DNA of 30,499 bases from Thermoproteota archaeon (GCA_012511995.1 JAAZFA010000084.1:1-30499); one strand, 5' to 3'. Counted from the first letter of the stretch, positions 1 through 9,148 are shown. Translations and numbers: made by a program. Notes: a model not told the origin generated them from the letters alone.

Positions 1-359
1 ATATCAAAAAAACAGGCATAATCAGAATCAGCACCCTTAATCATAATATCAACCACCCGCTTGTTTTCTAATGAATACGAGGCGTGATTAGGGACTATGT
101 CTTGCAACCAACCTAAACCATGTTTTGGGACCTCTTGCATAAGCGCTTCAAACTCAGACCTACCACCAAGTTCTTCATTGACAACATTTGGGTCAGTTAT
201 ATCATAACCATGCAGGCTACCGCGTTTAGCTTGAAAAATCGGTGAAGCATAAATATGAGAGATACCCAGTTGACAAAAATAAGGAAGAATAGCTTTTAGA
301 TCATTAAAAGTAAAGTGTTTATTTAATTGTATACGATAAGTTGCCGAAGGTACGCCCAA
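1..359 (-). CDS. treY: Maltooligosyltrehalose synthase, N-terminal part (cut by window edge)
   Basis: TreY converts the reducing-end alpha-1,4 linkage of a maltodextrin into an alpha,alpha-1,1 linkage, making maltooligosyltrehalose for TreZ to cleave. About 119 codons are visible; the rest lies beyond base 1. The translation opens with PSATYRIQLNKHFTF, followed by LGISHIYASPIF, GSLHGYDITDP and DIVPNHASY. These match the first conserved blocks of the GH13 TreY family, including the VPNH region I. The start is a TTG at 359, three bases after the TAA of the upstream GH57 gene and in the same frame. No other start fits, because the stop blocks any further extension. It is the last visible gene of the treZ-GH57-treY unit and is probably translated by coupling. 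Confidence 0.85.
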   Translation of the reverse strand, partial: MGVPSATYRIQLNKHFTFNDLKAILPYFCQLGISHIYASPIFQAKRGSLHGYDITDPNVVNEELGGRSEFEALMQEVPKHGLGWLQDIVPNHASYSLENKRVVDIMIKGADSDYACFFD

Positions 360-362
360 GGG

Positions 363-2789
363 TTAATCCAACCGTATTCCAATTAAATCACAAAGCTCAG
401 AGAATGCCATTACCCATGCCTGGGTATGCTCATCGCTTCTTTCTTTGAGTACTAGATATTGATTACGCGAAAGTTTAAACGCCACATTTTGCGATTGCCA
501 AAGGTTAAGCTTGATTGGCAGTTGCTTAACGATGCGTATCAGTGAAGTGACCCATTCTAGTATTGATAGGTTTTCAGGATTGTTTGATAACTGTTTTAGT
601 TCAAAGTCGATTTTTTCGCTAGCTTTAAAGCCTAAGAGATCAGAATCAAGCGTAACTGAAAGGTGCTTTGAGTCATTGATCAGTTTCTGTAACTGTTCCA
701 AATCAGTATCTTTAGCATCCAAAAGAGCACCAATTTTTAGATTAAGAGTAATTTCAGCAGCGGAAATCAACGATTTAGGTGAAGGTAAACGATTTTCCTT
801 CATGAACCGCAACATTGCTGAGTTATCGTGGTAAACGATTTCATAGAGTTCTCTTGCTTTCTTCTGACCATCTGCAACGATGTAATCAAGGATCAGGCAT
901 TGATCGTCTCTAAAAAGATTCTTGAGTGAATAAATATTAGGTCCAAAATATTTTGACAGCCCAACAATAATCTCATTAATTTGACCTTTATCAAAATGCG
1001 CAACAAGTGTCTGGCGCATTGTTTGAAATGCTTCCTCAGTCAGATCAACCTTGACACCGCAAGTTACATTATGATCCCCTAGCCAGATCGCAGCACAACT
1101 AAACAATTGCTCATCTAAAGTGATTAGCGAGAATATTTTAGAACGGTTAAGTATAAACCGAAATTTCCCATCATCCCACCGCTCTATACTTTCGGGCGTT
1201 ATCTTAAAACAAGAGTCATTAAACGCAGATTCTGTGGGGGTATTTTGTCTAAAAAGTTCAGATATCGTGTTTTGTCCACTAATTTTAGCTAAATCAACGA
1301 TTGCTGGTTTGATAAAAAATTCGTATATCTTTGCGCCATTTTGAAATTCGGGTATATTGCTTGGTGCCTGTTCGAGTAAGCGTATGTAATGGCGCTCTAG
1401 GTCAACCCCAAACAGCTCCTTAGCCAGCTGCATCGCTCTAGCCGCATACATAATCACCTGAACGGTTTCTATACCGCTAATTTCATCAAAAAACCAACCA
1501 CAACTCGTGTACATTAACATAGCATGCCGTTGCATCTCTAAGAGTTTAAGCACCCGGCGCTTCTCAGCACTATCCAAAGATTTCTTTGCATGTTTAGAAA
1601 AGAAAGAATCAAGGCTTTCTTTGGACCGATTTAATATTACAGCTATGTAGTCATTTCGAGCTTTCCACGGGTCAATAAGGTACTGAGTTGATTGTTCCTC
1701 AAAACATACGACTAATTGGTCCCGAAGCCAATCCATCGCCTCACGTAGCGGCTTGCGCCAAGCCTGATTCCAACCAGGATGCCCCATATTGTCGCCACAA
1801 TCGTTTCTCCAACGCTCCACACCATGTATGCAACTCCATGAAGTATTCTCTACAATTTGAACCTCAAACCTTGGCGGATGAATCGATAAAAACTCACTGT
1901 AGTTTGTCAGACGAGCAATATCGTTAGCAACAATATAGTAAAGACAGTAGGCGAGCGTCATGTCGCCGTGGGGGTGATGATGACCGTAGAGTTCACCGTC
2001 GCTTGCAACACTTTCAATCCATGTCTCGCCGCCGCTTTTACCCTGCAGTGAGTTAACTAGACGCTTTGCAAAAGCCTCCCCATTCTCAAGCAACTTTCCA
2101 AAAGCAATGTCGCTAGCTGTACGTTTATCATAGAAAAAGATATTAATCGACCGTCCAGAAGACAAATTACATAGGTAACATCTTCGAGGGTCAATTTTGC
2201 TATCGCTTACATCAACCCATTCAGTCTCACCTATTTTACGTATTTTAAGTGCTTGATGAGGTGATAAAATTGTGAATTTAACATCATTTTCAGCTAATAC
2301 CTCAAGAGTTTCAATATCCACTGCCGTTTCAGGTAACCACATACCTTCAGGAAACCTGTTAAAACGAAACTGAAAATCATATAGCGCCCATTTTACCTGT
2401 GTTTCCTTGTCATGGCGACTAGCCAGAGGCATAATCATATGGTTGTAGACTTGCGAAATTGCTGAACCATGACCAGAAAAATTGTTTATACTTTCTTTGT
2501 CAGCATTAATAATGGATTCATACACTTGGGGTTTATGTTTTTCCAACCAATAGAGCAAAGTAGGACCAAAGTTGAAGCTAATACGACTATAATTGTTTAT
2601 TAAACCGACTATTCGCCAGTTAGAATCCATTACTCGACTAACAGTATTCGGAGCATAACATTCAGCGGTTATACGTTCATTCCAATCATGGTAGGGTTGT
2701 GCTGATTCTTGGTATTCAACTTTTTCTAGCCAAGGGTTCTCTCTAGGTGGTTGATAAAAATGACCGTGGATACATATGTAGTGTTCAGT
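363..2789 (-). CDS. GH57/DUF3536-type glycoside hydrolase, start codon unresolved
   Basis: This is a family-57 glycosidase, probably acting on alpha-glucans such as the maltodextrins used by its treY and treZ neighbours. The family signature blocks are present in order: HGHFYQPPREN at the extreme N-terminus, YHDWNERITAECY, GMWLPETAVD and SDGELYGHHHPHGDM. The last contains the Glu expected to be the nucleophile. A long helical C-terminal half resembles the DUF3536 region. The first ATG in frame is at 2630, but starting there would remove the first motif, so the gene must begin near 2775-2790. No ATG, GTG or TTG exists in frame between the upstream stop at 2817-2819 and that motif. An AAGGAGGG ribosome site lies at about 2802-2810, inside the end of treZ. 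The 5' end given here (ACT codon at 2789) is a placeholder just downstream of that site. From it the protein would have about 808 residues. Confidence 0.85.
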   Translation of the reverse strand, partial: TEHYICIHGHFYQPPRENPWLEKVEYQESAQPYHDWNERITAECYAPNTVSRVMDSNWRIVGLINNYSRISFNFGPTLLYWLEKHKPQVYESIINADKESINNFSGHGSAISQVYNHMIMPLASRHDKETQVKWALYDFQFRFNRFPEGMWLPETAVDIETLEVLAENDVKFTILSPHQALKIRKIGETEWVDVSDSKIDPRRCYLCNLSSGRSINIFFYDKRTASDIAFGKLLENGEAFAKRLVNSLQGKSGGETWIESVASDGELYGHHHPHGDMTLAYCLYYIVANDIARLTNYSEFLSIHPPRFEVQIVENTSWSCIHGVERWRNDCGDNMGHPGWNQAWRKPLREAMDWLRDQLVVCFEEQSTQYLIDPWKARNDYIAVILNRSKESLDSFFSKHAKKSLDSAEKRRVLKLLEMQRHAMLMYTSCGWFFDEISGIETVQVIMYAARAMQLAKELFGVDLERHYIRLLEQAPSNIPEFQNGAKIYEFFIKPAIVDLAKISGQNTISELFRQNTPTESAFNDSCFKITPESIERWDDGKFRFILNRSKIFSLITLDEQLFSCAAIWLGDHNVTCGVKVDLTEEAFQTMRQTLVAHFDKGQINEIIVGLSKYFGPNIYSLKNLFRDDQCLILDYIVADGQKKARELYEIVYHDNSAMLRFMKENRLPSPKSLISAAEITLNLKIGALLDAKDTDLEQLQKLINDSKHLSVTLDSDLLGFKASEKIDFELKQLSNNPENLSILEWVTSLIRIVKQLPIKLNLWQSQNVAFKLSRNQYLVLKERSDEHTQAWVMAFSELCDLIGIRLD

Positions 2790-4623
2790 TAAACGATTTA
2801 CCCTCCTTGGAGTCTTTTAAGAAAACAGCAAAATTGAATGGTAAAAGATGATGGTCATCACCTTTTACCGCAAAAAAGGGAAGTGTTGAACCCTGACCAG
2901 CCCATTTACAATCGGCTGAATCCAAGATTTTAATATACGCATTATCCTCGAATGGAAAAGAATAATTAACTGGTTGAGCTGCGCAATTAGCAATAATACC
3001 CGCTTTCTCATTACCGCTTTCTTTATGAATAAAAAGAACATCATCCTGAACTTGGACATGCCTGATTTGGCGGTTAGGTTGACATTTGAAAACTGGATGA
3101 CGCCTTCTTAACTTAAGTAACATACGATAATAAGAAACAAAATTCAATCCACGTTCTGAATAGCGTTTTTGCCAATCTAGCTTAGACTTCTCAAACGTCT
3201 CCATGCTCAGTGGATCAGGAACTTCACCTTGCCAGTGAAAATGCTCAAACTCTCGCTTGCGCCCCACTCGAACGGCTTCAGCTAACTCTTTATCCTCATA
3301 GTCGACAAAAAATAAAAACGGAGATGTTTCACCAAATTCTTCACCCATAAAAAGTAAAGGGACATACGGCGATAGCAGCACTATCCCAGCGGCTAGCTTA
3401 GCTGCTTCAAAACCGGCGATAGTGATTAAGCGGTCACCTTTAAGCCGGTTGCCTACTTGGTCATGATTCTGCGAAAAAACTATGAACCTATCAGCGTTAA
3501 TCCAACGAAGTGACTCTCCCGGTTTCCTACGCCTGTACCTAGGAATATTTCCTACATAGACATATCCATCTGTTAAGACTTCAGCAACGTCTTGCACGCT
3601 ACCGAAATCCTTGTAATAGCCTTCGCGCTCGCCAGTCAAAAGAGCAAATAGTGCATGTTGAAAGTCTTCTAGCCATTGAGCCTCAAAACCACAGCCGCCC
3701 TCCTGTAGAGGAGCTAAAAGGGCAGGAACATTATAACCTGTTTCAGCCACAAGATGTACTTTAAAGCCGGTTGCATCAGCATATCTCTTAACATATTCAT
3801 TCAATTCAACAAGAAAATGCTTTGGACTACTATCATGCATAGAAAGCACTGAATCTAGCCGTATCCCATCGATATGGTAATGACTAAACCAATGCAGCGT
3901 ATTCTCTAAAAAATAATTACGAACACCTTCATTCTGGAGCCCATCAAGGTTTAAATTGGCACCCCAACGACCAACACTAGTTTCTGGAAAATATGGAGCA
4001 TAACAGTTTAAGCAATTACCCTCCGGACCTAAATGGTTATACACAAAATCCACAAACAACGCCATACCATTCAGATGACACTCATTCACCAATTTTTTTA
4101 GATCATCAGGTCTACCGTAACTATTTTGGACTGCAAAAGGAAAAACCCCATCATAACCCCAGTTACGTTTACCAGAAAATTGAGCAATAGGCATCAACTC
4201 GATGGCGTTAACTCCAAAGTCTGCAAGTTCTTTCACTCGCTCGATAACCCCTAAGAATGAACCTTCATCCGTAAAGGTTCCGACATGCAACTCATAAAAA
4301 ACTAGATCCTTGATCTCTAAACCACGCCAGTCTCGATCCTGCCAACGGAAACTGTCGTGATCAACAATCATCGAAGAACCAAAAACGCCATCCGGTTGAT
4401 AATGTGACGCTGGATCAGGCTTAACTTCCTTGCCGTCCAACCCAAACATGTAAATAGTGTCGGATTCAAAACCCTCACCAGTATACGTCCAGTAGCCGCC
4501 ACCCACTCGATCCATAGATAAATGTTGATTATCTGTCGGCAAAACAAGTTTCAAATGACGGTGGTTTGGAGCCCAGACTACGAATCGACAAACTCCATCT
4601 TGAAAATCAGCGCCAACACGCAA
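2785..4623 (-). CDS. treZ: Malto-oligosyltrehalose trehalohydrolase
   Basis: TreZ hydrolyses the alpha-1,4 bond next to the terminal trehalose of maltooligosyltrehalose, releasing trehalose. The protein has an N-terminal beta-sandwich (VGADF, then CRFVVWAPN), followed by a GH13 barrel. Barrel motifs are VFYELHVGTFT, FVDFVYNHLG, DGIRLDSV (nucleophile Asp about 257), HLVAET (acid Glu about 294) and FSQNHDQVGNR. With the TTG at 4623 as start, the protein has 612 residues and begins with an RVGADF segment typical of the family. A GGAG sits nine bases upstream of that TTG. A longer reading from a TTG at 4659 is possible but has no clear ribosome site. The 3' end carries the ribosome site of the following GH57 gene and overlaps its frame, so the two are translationally coupled. 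It is divergent from treT. Confidence 0.92.
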   Translation of the reverse strand: MRVGADFQDGVCRFVVWAPNHRHLKLVLPTDNQHLSMDRVGGGYWTYTGEGFESDTIYMFGLDGKEVKPDPASHYQPDGVFGSSMIVDHDSFRWQDRDWRGLEIKDLVFYELHVGTFTDEGSFLGVIERVKELADFGVNAIELMPIAQFSGKRNWGYDGVFPFAVQNSYGRPDDLKKLVNECHLNGMALFVDFVYNHLGPEGNCLNCYAPYFPETSVGRWGANLNLDGLQNEGVRNYFLENTLHWFSHYHIDGIRLDSVLSMHDSSPKHFLVELNEYVKRYADATGFKVHLVAETGYNVPALLAPLQEGGCGFEAQWLEDFQHALFALLTGEREGYYKDFGSVQDVAEVLTDGYVYVGNIPRYRRRKPGESLRWINADRFIVFSQNHDQVGNRLKGDRLITIAGFEAAKLAAGIVLLSPYVPLLFMGEEFGETSPFLFFVDYEDKELAEAVRVGRKREFEHFHWQGEVPDPLSMETFEKSKLDWQKRYSERGLNFVSYYRMLLKLRRRHPVFKCQPNRQIRHVQVQDDVLFIHKESGNEKAGIIANCAAQPVNYSFPFEDNAYIKILDSADCKWAGQGSTLPFFAVKGDDHHLLPFNFAVFLKDSKEGKSFN

Positions 4624-4739
4624 ACCAAGCAGCTCCACTACACATAATGTTGGATCCAAGGCCTAATACGATTGAATAACTAAAGAAATACCGATATATC
4701 CCGTCGTTAAAAGCCTATAACATCAACCTTTATTATTGA

Positions 4740-4806
4740 TAAGGACCTAAATAATACTTTGTCCTGCCGTATATGCAGATAAACTGTTTTTATTAGAGGT
4801 CTCACT
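4740..4806 (+). promoter_or_regulatory. Candidate promoter and ribosome site of treT
   Basis: The 184-base divergent spacer between treZ and treT contains an AT-rich box (CTAAATAATA, about 4746-4755) roughly 50 bases before the treT ATG. A GAGGT ribosome site lies at about 4796-4800, with a short spacer to the start. The TATA assignment is by eye only, and no BRE was verified. I could not pick a clear promoter for the opposite (treZ) direction. Confidence 0.35.
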
Positions 4807-4807
4807 C

Positions 4808-6055
4808 ATGCAACGTGTCGATTTAAACCGTAAAATTGAGCTTAAAGATTACGAAGGAATAATTAAAGAAGGCCAAATAGAACTCCTGCAATGCCTCGGC
4901 GAAAAATTAAAAGGTAAATCTGTCACCCATGTCAACTCTACTTCTTTCGGTGGTGGAGTCGTAGAAATCCTTCAAAGCCTCGTACCACTTATGCGTGACG
5001 TAGGTTTAGACACACATTGGGAAGTTATCAAAGGTGACTTCGACTTTTTCAGCGTCACCAAAAAAATCCATAATGCACTCCAAGGTATGAATACCCCATT
5101 AACCAAAGAAGACGAACACCTATACTTAGAATACAATAAAATGAATAGTGAACTCTCAATCCTCGACTCAGACATCATCATGGTCCACGACGCACAACCA
5201 GCCGCACTTATCCAGTTTTACCCAAACAAAAACAACAAATGGATTTGGCGATGCCATGTAGATTTATCCACGCCCAACTTAGCCGTCTGGCAATTCCTCG
5301 AACCATACATCAGCCGCTATGACGCTGCCGTTTTCACCGCCAAACAATACGTTGTCCCCAGTTTAACCGTACCCACACTGAATATTCGACCACCTTCAAT
5401 CAACCCCCTAAGCAAAAAAAACCGTGATCTGTCAGATCAAGAAGTCATGGAAGTTCTACAACGCTTTGAAATTAAACCTGACCACCCAATAATCACTCAA
5501 GTAGGACGCTTTGACCCCTGGAAAGACCCCTTAGGAGCCATTGATGTCTACCACATAGTTAAAAAACAATTCCCAACAACTCAGCTATTACTCATTGCAG
5601 GAATGGCAACCGACGACCCTGAGGGCTGGCTATACCTAGAGAAGAGCGCTAGACACGCAGGCGAAGACCCTGATATACATCTATTAACAGACTTGAAGGG
5701 TGTCAGGGAACATGAAGTAAATGCATTGCAACGCGCTTCACAGGTTGTGCTCCAAATGTCCACTCGCGAAGGATTTGGCCTAACGGTATCAGAGGCACTT
5801 TGGAAGTGTATTCCAGTTGTAGCACGTAAAGTAGGAGGAATCCCCCTGCAAGTAATAGACGGAGTAAACGGGTATTTAATAGACACAATTGAGCAAGCAG
5901 CTGAGAGAGTATGTAATCTACTAAAAAACCGAGATGTTGCAAAACAAATGGGAAATAACGGTCGAGAATATGTGCGTGAAAATTTTTTAATAATTAGTCA
6001 ACTTCGAGATTACTTGATATTATTTAACGAGTTATTGGAAACCAAAAAAGAATAA
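4808..6055 (+). CDS. treT: Trehalose glycosyltransferring synthase, GT4 family
   Basis: TreT makes trehalose reversibly from NDP-glucose and free glucose. The protein has 415 residues, close to the length of characterised archaeal TreT. The N-terminal Rossmann half carries HVNSTSFGGGVVEIL, which binds the acceptor and phosphate, and then DIIMVHDAQPAAL and WIWRCHVDLSTP. The C-terminal half has the donor-binding GRFDPWKDP segment and the GT4 E-x7-E motif in STREGFGLTVSEAL, followed by VGGIPLQV. All are hallmarks of this subfamily rather than of generic GT4 enzymes. It starts at an ATG with a GAGGT ribosome site and is transcribed away from treZ-GH57-treY. The cell could therefore control synthesis from sugar nucleotides separately from synthesis from stored glucan. 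Confidence 0.92.
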   Translation: MQRVDLNRKIELKDYEGIIKEGQIELLQCLGEKLKGKSVTHVNSTSFGGGVVEILQSLVPLMRDVGLDTHWEVIKGDFDFFSVTKKIHNALQGMNTPLTKEDEHLYLEYNKMNSELSILDSDIIMVHDAQPAALIQFYPNKNNKWIWRCHVDLSTPNLAVWQFLEPYISRYDAAVFTAKQYVVPSLTVPTLNIRPPSINPLSKKNRDLSDQEVMEVLQRFEIKPDHPIITQVGRFDPWKDPLGAIDVYHIVKKQFPTTQLLLIAGMATDDPEGWLYLEKSARHAGEDPDIHLLTDLKGVREHEVNALQRASQVVLQMSTREGFGLTVSEALWKCIPVVARKVGGIPLQVIDGVNGYLIDTIEQAAERVCNLLKNRDVAKQMGNNGREYVRENFLIISQLRDYLILFNELLETKKE

Positions 6056-6060
6056 AAAAA

Positions 6061-6372
6061 TTAAAAGCCCATAATGTTCTGGTGTTCATGCTCGTTTTCT
6101 TCGCTTATGTGATGTGCTACGTGTAACGCAAGACCAGTCGATGCACCTGCAGCTAAACCAACAAGAAGATAAGTCAACCATGTATAACCAAAGACCAAAC
6201 CGATAACGGCCAATACGTCAAAAACAATTGCGACAGCAAGATAACCACCACACCACATTTTCATGCTCATACCACGAGGTTTGTTAATACCAATAACACC
6301 GAGGTATCCAAACATTATAATGAAACCGACTAATGCTATAATCAAGTTAATCGTATTTGCGTCTAAATCCAA
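6061..6372 (-). CDS. Small membrane protein with His/Glu-rich tail, unknown function
   Basis: The 103-residue protein has three hydrophobic segments, at about residues 8-27, 43-64 and 67-86. The first loop is short and basic (INKPRGMSMKMW). The hydrophilic C-terminus contains HVAHHISEENEHEHQN, rich in His and Glu and conceivably metal-binding. I recognise no family. The start is a TTG at 6372, supported by a GGTGA ribosome site four bases upstream. It converges on treT with only five bases between the stops and is divergent from the radical SAM gene. Its strong hydrophobic pattern and clean ribosome site support a real gene. Confidence 0.7.
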   Translation of the reverse strand: MDLDANTINLIIALVGFIIMFGYLGVIGINKPRGMSMKMWCGGYLAVAIVFDVLAVIGLVFGYTWLTYLLVGLAAGASTGLALHVAHHISEENEHEHQNIMGF

Positions 6373-6528
6373 ACGGTCACCCTTCTTAAAGGGATAGGTT
6401 TACTTCGGAGCCTTATTAGTCTATTGGGACACCTAAAACATTGTTGATACATTAGTATTAAGCAATGAAACCTTTGCTAGCCTTTTTTAAGGTCAAGTAA
6501 TAACTCTACTGTTTTAGGATGCGACAGG

Positions 6529-8613
6529 ATGACCAACTTTGATGAGAGACATTGCCATAAATGGGCTCAACTCCTAACAAAGCGAAAAGCCAAACTAAAC
6601 CAAGCAATAGACGCCGTTGAAAGACAAGAGTTTGACTCAGCAATAAAAATATGCAAACAAATCTTCAATGGCACTAAGGGTGAACAAACAGACCCTGGAA
6701 TGATAGGGTCACTACTATACCATATGGCCATGGTCACCAAAATGGAAACTGAAACTCAAATACTATTAAAAGAACTAAATGTACCATTACCAAATATATC
6801 CACATTTTTAAATAAAATCTATACCGATTTCTATGAAGATGCAAAAGAATTAACAAAAGACATTACCAAATTTACATACGATACTAATATCATCGCTAAT
6901 ACTAAACATCTTGACAGTAACGAAAAAATATCATTAGTTAACAAACTAAAACAATCACAAAAAAGCGTCGAAGAACAACTAATTAACAAAAACCATAAAG
7001 CAAAACAAGCAATAGAAAAAGTTTTTGACGATTGGACCAAACAAATCATATTAATGCGATCTATTCAAGAATATGAGACGATCAAAGGGTTACTCGTACT
7101 AAGTGAACTCGTAAAAATCCATGGCTTCGACACCGTTGAAACAGCAATGGTACGAGTTAAGAATACTTTTGGTCAAAAAACTGTTAACATTGCACTTGAT
7201 GTAACACTCAAAGTTGGTATGCGCCGAGAAAACCTTCAATCAGTAATGCTAGCAGATCATTTCATCAAAATGGCTATGAATGGGTCAACCCTTGATGGCA
7301 AAATGGAGTTCTTGAACTGTCCAATCCATGGTGGACACCACTATGCCCAAGAAAAATATGACATCGACCCTAAAGTTTCTACACTTTTCTGTAACCATTT
7401 CTGCTTTGCCCACGCAAAAGCTATGCTAGACACTGTTCTACCTTTTCCATTCACACTTTGGCAACCCAAACTTATGACAAAAGATGGAGTATGCGAATAC
7501 TACCTCAAGTTAGCATATTCACCAGAAGCAAAAACAACTGAACGATTTGTACCACTTGTTATCTCTTACAATGTCACCCGCGAATGTAACATGAAATGCA
7601 GCCACTGCTATATCAATGCCACCGAAGAAAAACTTGAAGGGGAATTAACTACTAAAGAAGCAAAAAATGTAATTGATCAAATCTACCAAGTCAGTAGCCC
7701 ACTGCTTATCCTCAGCGGCGGCGAACCATTACTAAGAGCAGACATCTTTGAACTCATCAAATACGGTTCCAAGAAAGGATTAAAGATGGGTCTAGGAAGT
7801 AACGGCTACCTAATTGACGATAAAATAGCAAAAAAACTTAAAGAGGCAGGCATATCCACTGTTTCAGTAAGCATTGACTCAAACATTCCTGCCCAGCATG
7901 ACGAATTCCGAGGAGTTAAAGGCGCATGGGAAAGAGCGGTAAATGCGTGTAAAGTTCTCCGAAAACACGGCGTTCTTGTCCAAGTAAACACAACACTCAC
8001 ACACGATAACTATGACCAAATAGATGACATTATGACGCTTACTGAATCAGTCGGCGTTGAGAACTTCCATTTATTCTTCTTAGTACCTACAGGTCGAGGT
8101 GTCAAACTAACAGATATTTCACCGCAAAAATACGAAGACATGATAACTAACACTTTTGCTAAAGTCCACAAACATCGCTTAAACGTACGTCCCTCTTGTG
8201 CACCACAATTCATGCGTATTGCCCAAAACATGGGGTTAGACATGAGACAATGGATCCGGGGTTGCATCGCAGGTCTTCATTACTGTCGCATTTACCCTAA
8301 TGGCGACATAACTCCCTGTCCATACCTACCCATTAAACTAGGCAATTTACGGGAACAAACCTTCAAGGAAATATGGTTCAACTCACCAATCTTTAATAAT
8401 CTTCGGAACCCTGAATGCTTAAAAGGAAAATGCGGTATTTGCGAATACAAGATCGTATGTGGCGGCTGTAGAGCACGTGCATATGGACTCTCAAATGATT
8501 TCATTGACCACTGTGGTGATTTACATGTACCAACTGAACAGAGTAAAGATTATTTAACTGAAGATCCCTGGTGCATTTATGAACCAAAGAAAAAATCAAC
8601 AAAAAACGTTTAA
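6529..8613 (+). CDS. Radical SAM/SPASM protein with large uncharacterised N-terminal region
   Basis: The protein has 694 residues. A radical SAM core begins at about residue 345 with NVTRECNMKCSHCYIN, the CxxxCxxC motif (Cys353, 357, 360) that binds the 4Fe-4S cluster reducing SAM. LILSGGEPLLR and SVSIDS follow. A SPASM-type C-terminus, with CIAGLHYCRIYPNGDITPCP and then CGICEYKIVCGGCRARAYG at residues 635-651, should bind auxiliary clusters. The preceding 340 residues are unusual. They start with a helical region rich in Lys and Gln and end in a Cys/His-rich block (CPIHGGHHY at 264-272 and FCNHFC at 287-292). No standard domain is recognised there. Close relatives in this superfamily modify peptides, haem precursors or cofactors. 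No precursor peptide gene is visible beside it, so the substrate is unknown. It stands alone in its orientation. Confidence 0.85.
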   Translation: MTNFDERHCHKWAQLLTKRKAKLNQAIDAVERQEFDSAIKICKQIFNGTKGEQTDPGMIGSLLYHMAMVTKMETETQILLKELNVPLPNISTFLNKIYTDFYEDAKELTKDITKFTYDTNIIANTKHLDSNEKISLVNKLKQSQKSVEEQLINKNHKAKQAIEKVFDDWTKQIILMRSIQEYETIKGLLVLSELVKIHGFDTVETAMVRVKNTFGQKTVNIALDVTLKVGMRRENLQSVMLADHFIKMAMNGSTLDGKMEFLNCPIHGGHHYAQEKYDIDPKVSTLFCNHFCFAHAKAMLDTVLPFPFTLWQPKLMTKDGVCEYYLKLAYSPEAKTTERFVPLVISYNVTRECNMKCSHCYINATEEKLEGELTTKEAKNVIDQIYQVSSPLLILSGGEPLLRADIFELIKYGSKKGLKMGLGSNGYLIDDKIAKKLKEAGISTVSVSIDSNIPAQHDEFRGVKGAWERAVNACKVLRKHGVLVQVNTTLTHDNYDQIDDIMTLTESVGVENFHLFFLVPTGRGVKLTDISPQKYEDMITNTFAKVHKHRLNVRPSCAPQFMRIAQNMGLDMRQWIRGCIAGLHYCRIYPNGDITPCPYLPIKLGNLREQTFKEIWFNSPIFNNLRNPECLKGKCGICEYKIVCGGCRARAYGLSNDFIDHCGDLHVPTEQSKDYLTEDPWCIYEPKKKSTKNV

Positions 8614-8788
8614 AATCCAAAAATTACAAAAATAAAAATAGCTTTCCTTTTTTATCAAATATAAATATCAAACACTACACATAATTATGATTTGGCAATA
8701 CATCAGAGTTTTCAACAAAATACTGATAAAAAAATTGAGAAAAAATCTTTATACAAATAAAAAGAAAAATTAAAAAATTAAAGTTTGA

Positions 8789-9148
8789 TTATTTCTTTTT
8801 CTTTGTCGGTTTTTCTTCGGTGGTAGCTTCTTCAGTTGCGGGTGTCTCAGGTTCTGGTTCTTCTTGTTTGTCTTCGATTTCAGTTGTGATTTCTTCGATC
8901 GGTTTTGGAGGAGGTGTTGTTGCCATTGTCCATCCGATCCATGCGCCTATGAAAAGAATTGCAACAAACGCAACAAGTACCGGTATGGCAATGAGCCAAT
9001 ATCTGACTGCTTCGACAGAAGCGATGTTAAGTACGGGTATCACAGTAATTAACCATGAATAACCGAAAAGTGCAACTAAGTAAAGTACAGCTACGACTGT
9101 GCAGACCAGGAGAATCGCTCCACCTATTGCTTGATCTTTGCTTACCAT
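8789..9148 (-). CDS. Membrane protein with charged, proline-rich tail
   Basis: The 119-residue protein has two or three transmembrane segments (about residues 9-30, possibly 31-42, and 50-75). A roughly 40-residue tail follows, made almost entirely of Pro, Glu, Thr and Lys and ending in four lysines. The start ATG at 9148 has a GGTGA ribosome site about eight bases upstream. The tail is low-complexity and probably disordered and cytoplasmic. The protein resembles the small lineage-specific membrane proteins common in archaeal genomes, but I cannot name a family. AT-rich DNA (8614-8788) separates it from the convergent radical SAM gene. On the minus strand that DNA contains T-rich tracts that could end transcription. 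Confidence 0.7.
   Translation of the reverse strand: MVSKDQAIGGAILLVCTVVAVLYLVALFGYSWLITVIPVLNIASVEAVRYWLIAIPVLVAFVAILFIGAWIGWTMATTPPPKPIEEITTEIEDKQEEPEPETPATEEATTEEKPTKKKK

Noticed and set aside
2785..2815. Programmed +1 frameshift at the treZ stop, similar to bacterial prfB
   Set aside because: The purine-rich AAGGAGGG lies about 13 bases before the TGA, much farther than in prfB, and no classic slippery codon precedes it. It remains an option inside the GH57 start finding but is not a supported feature.
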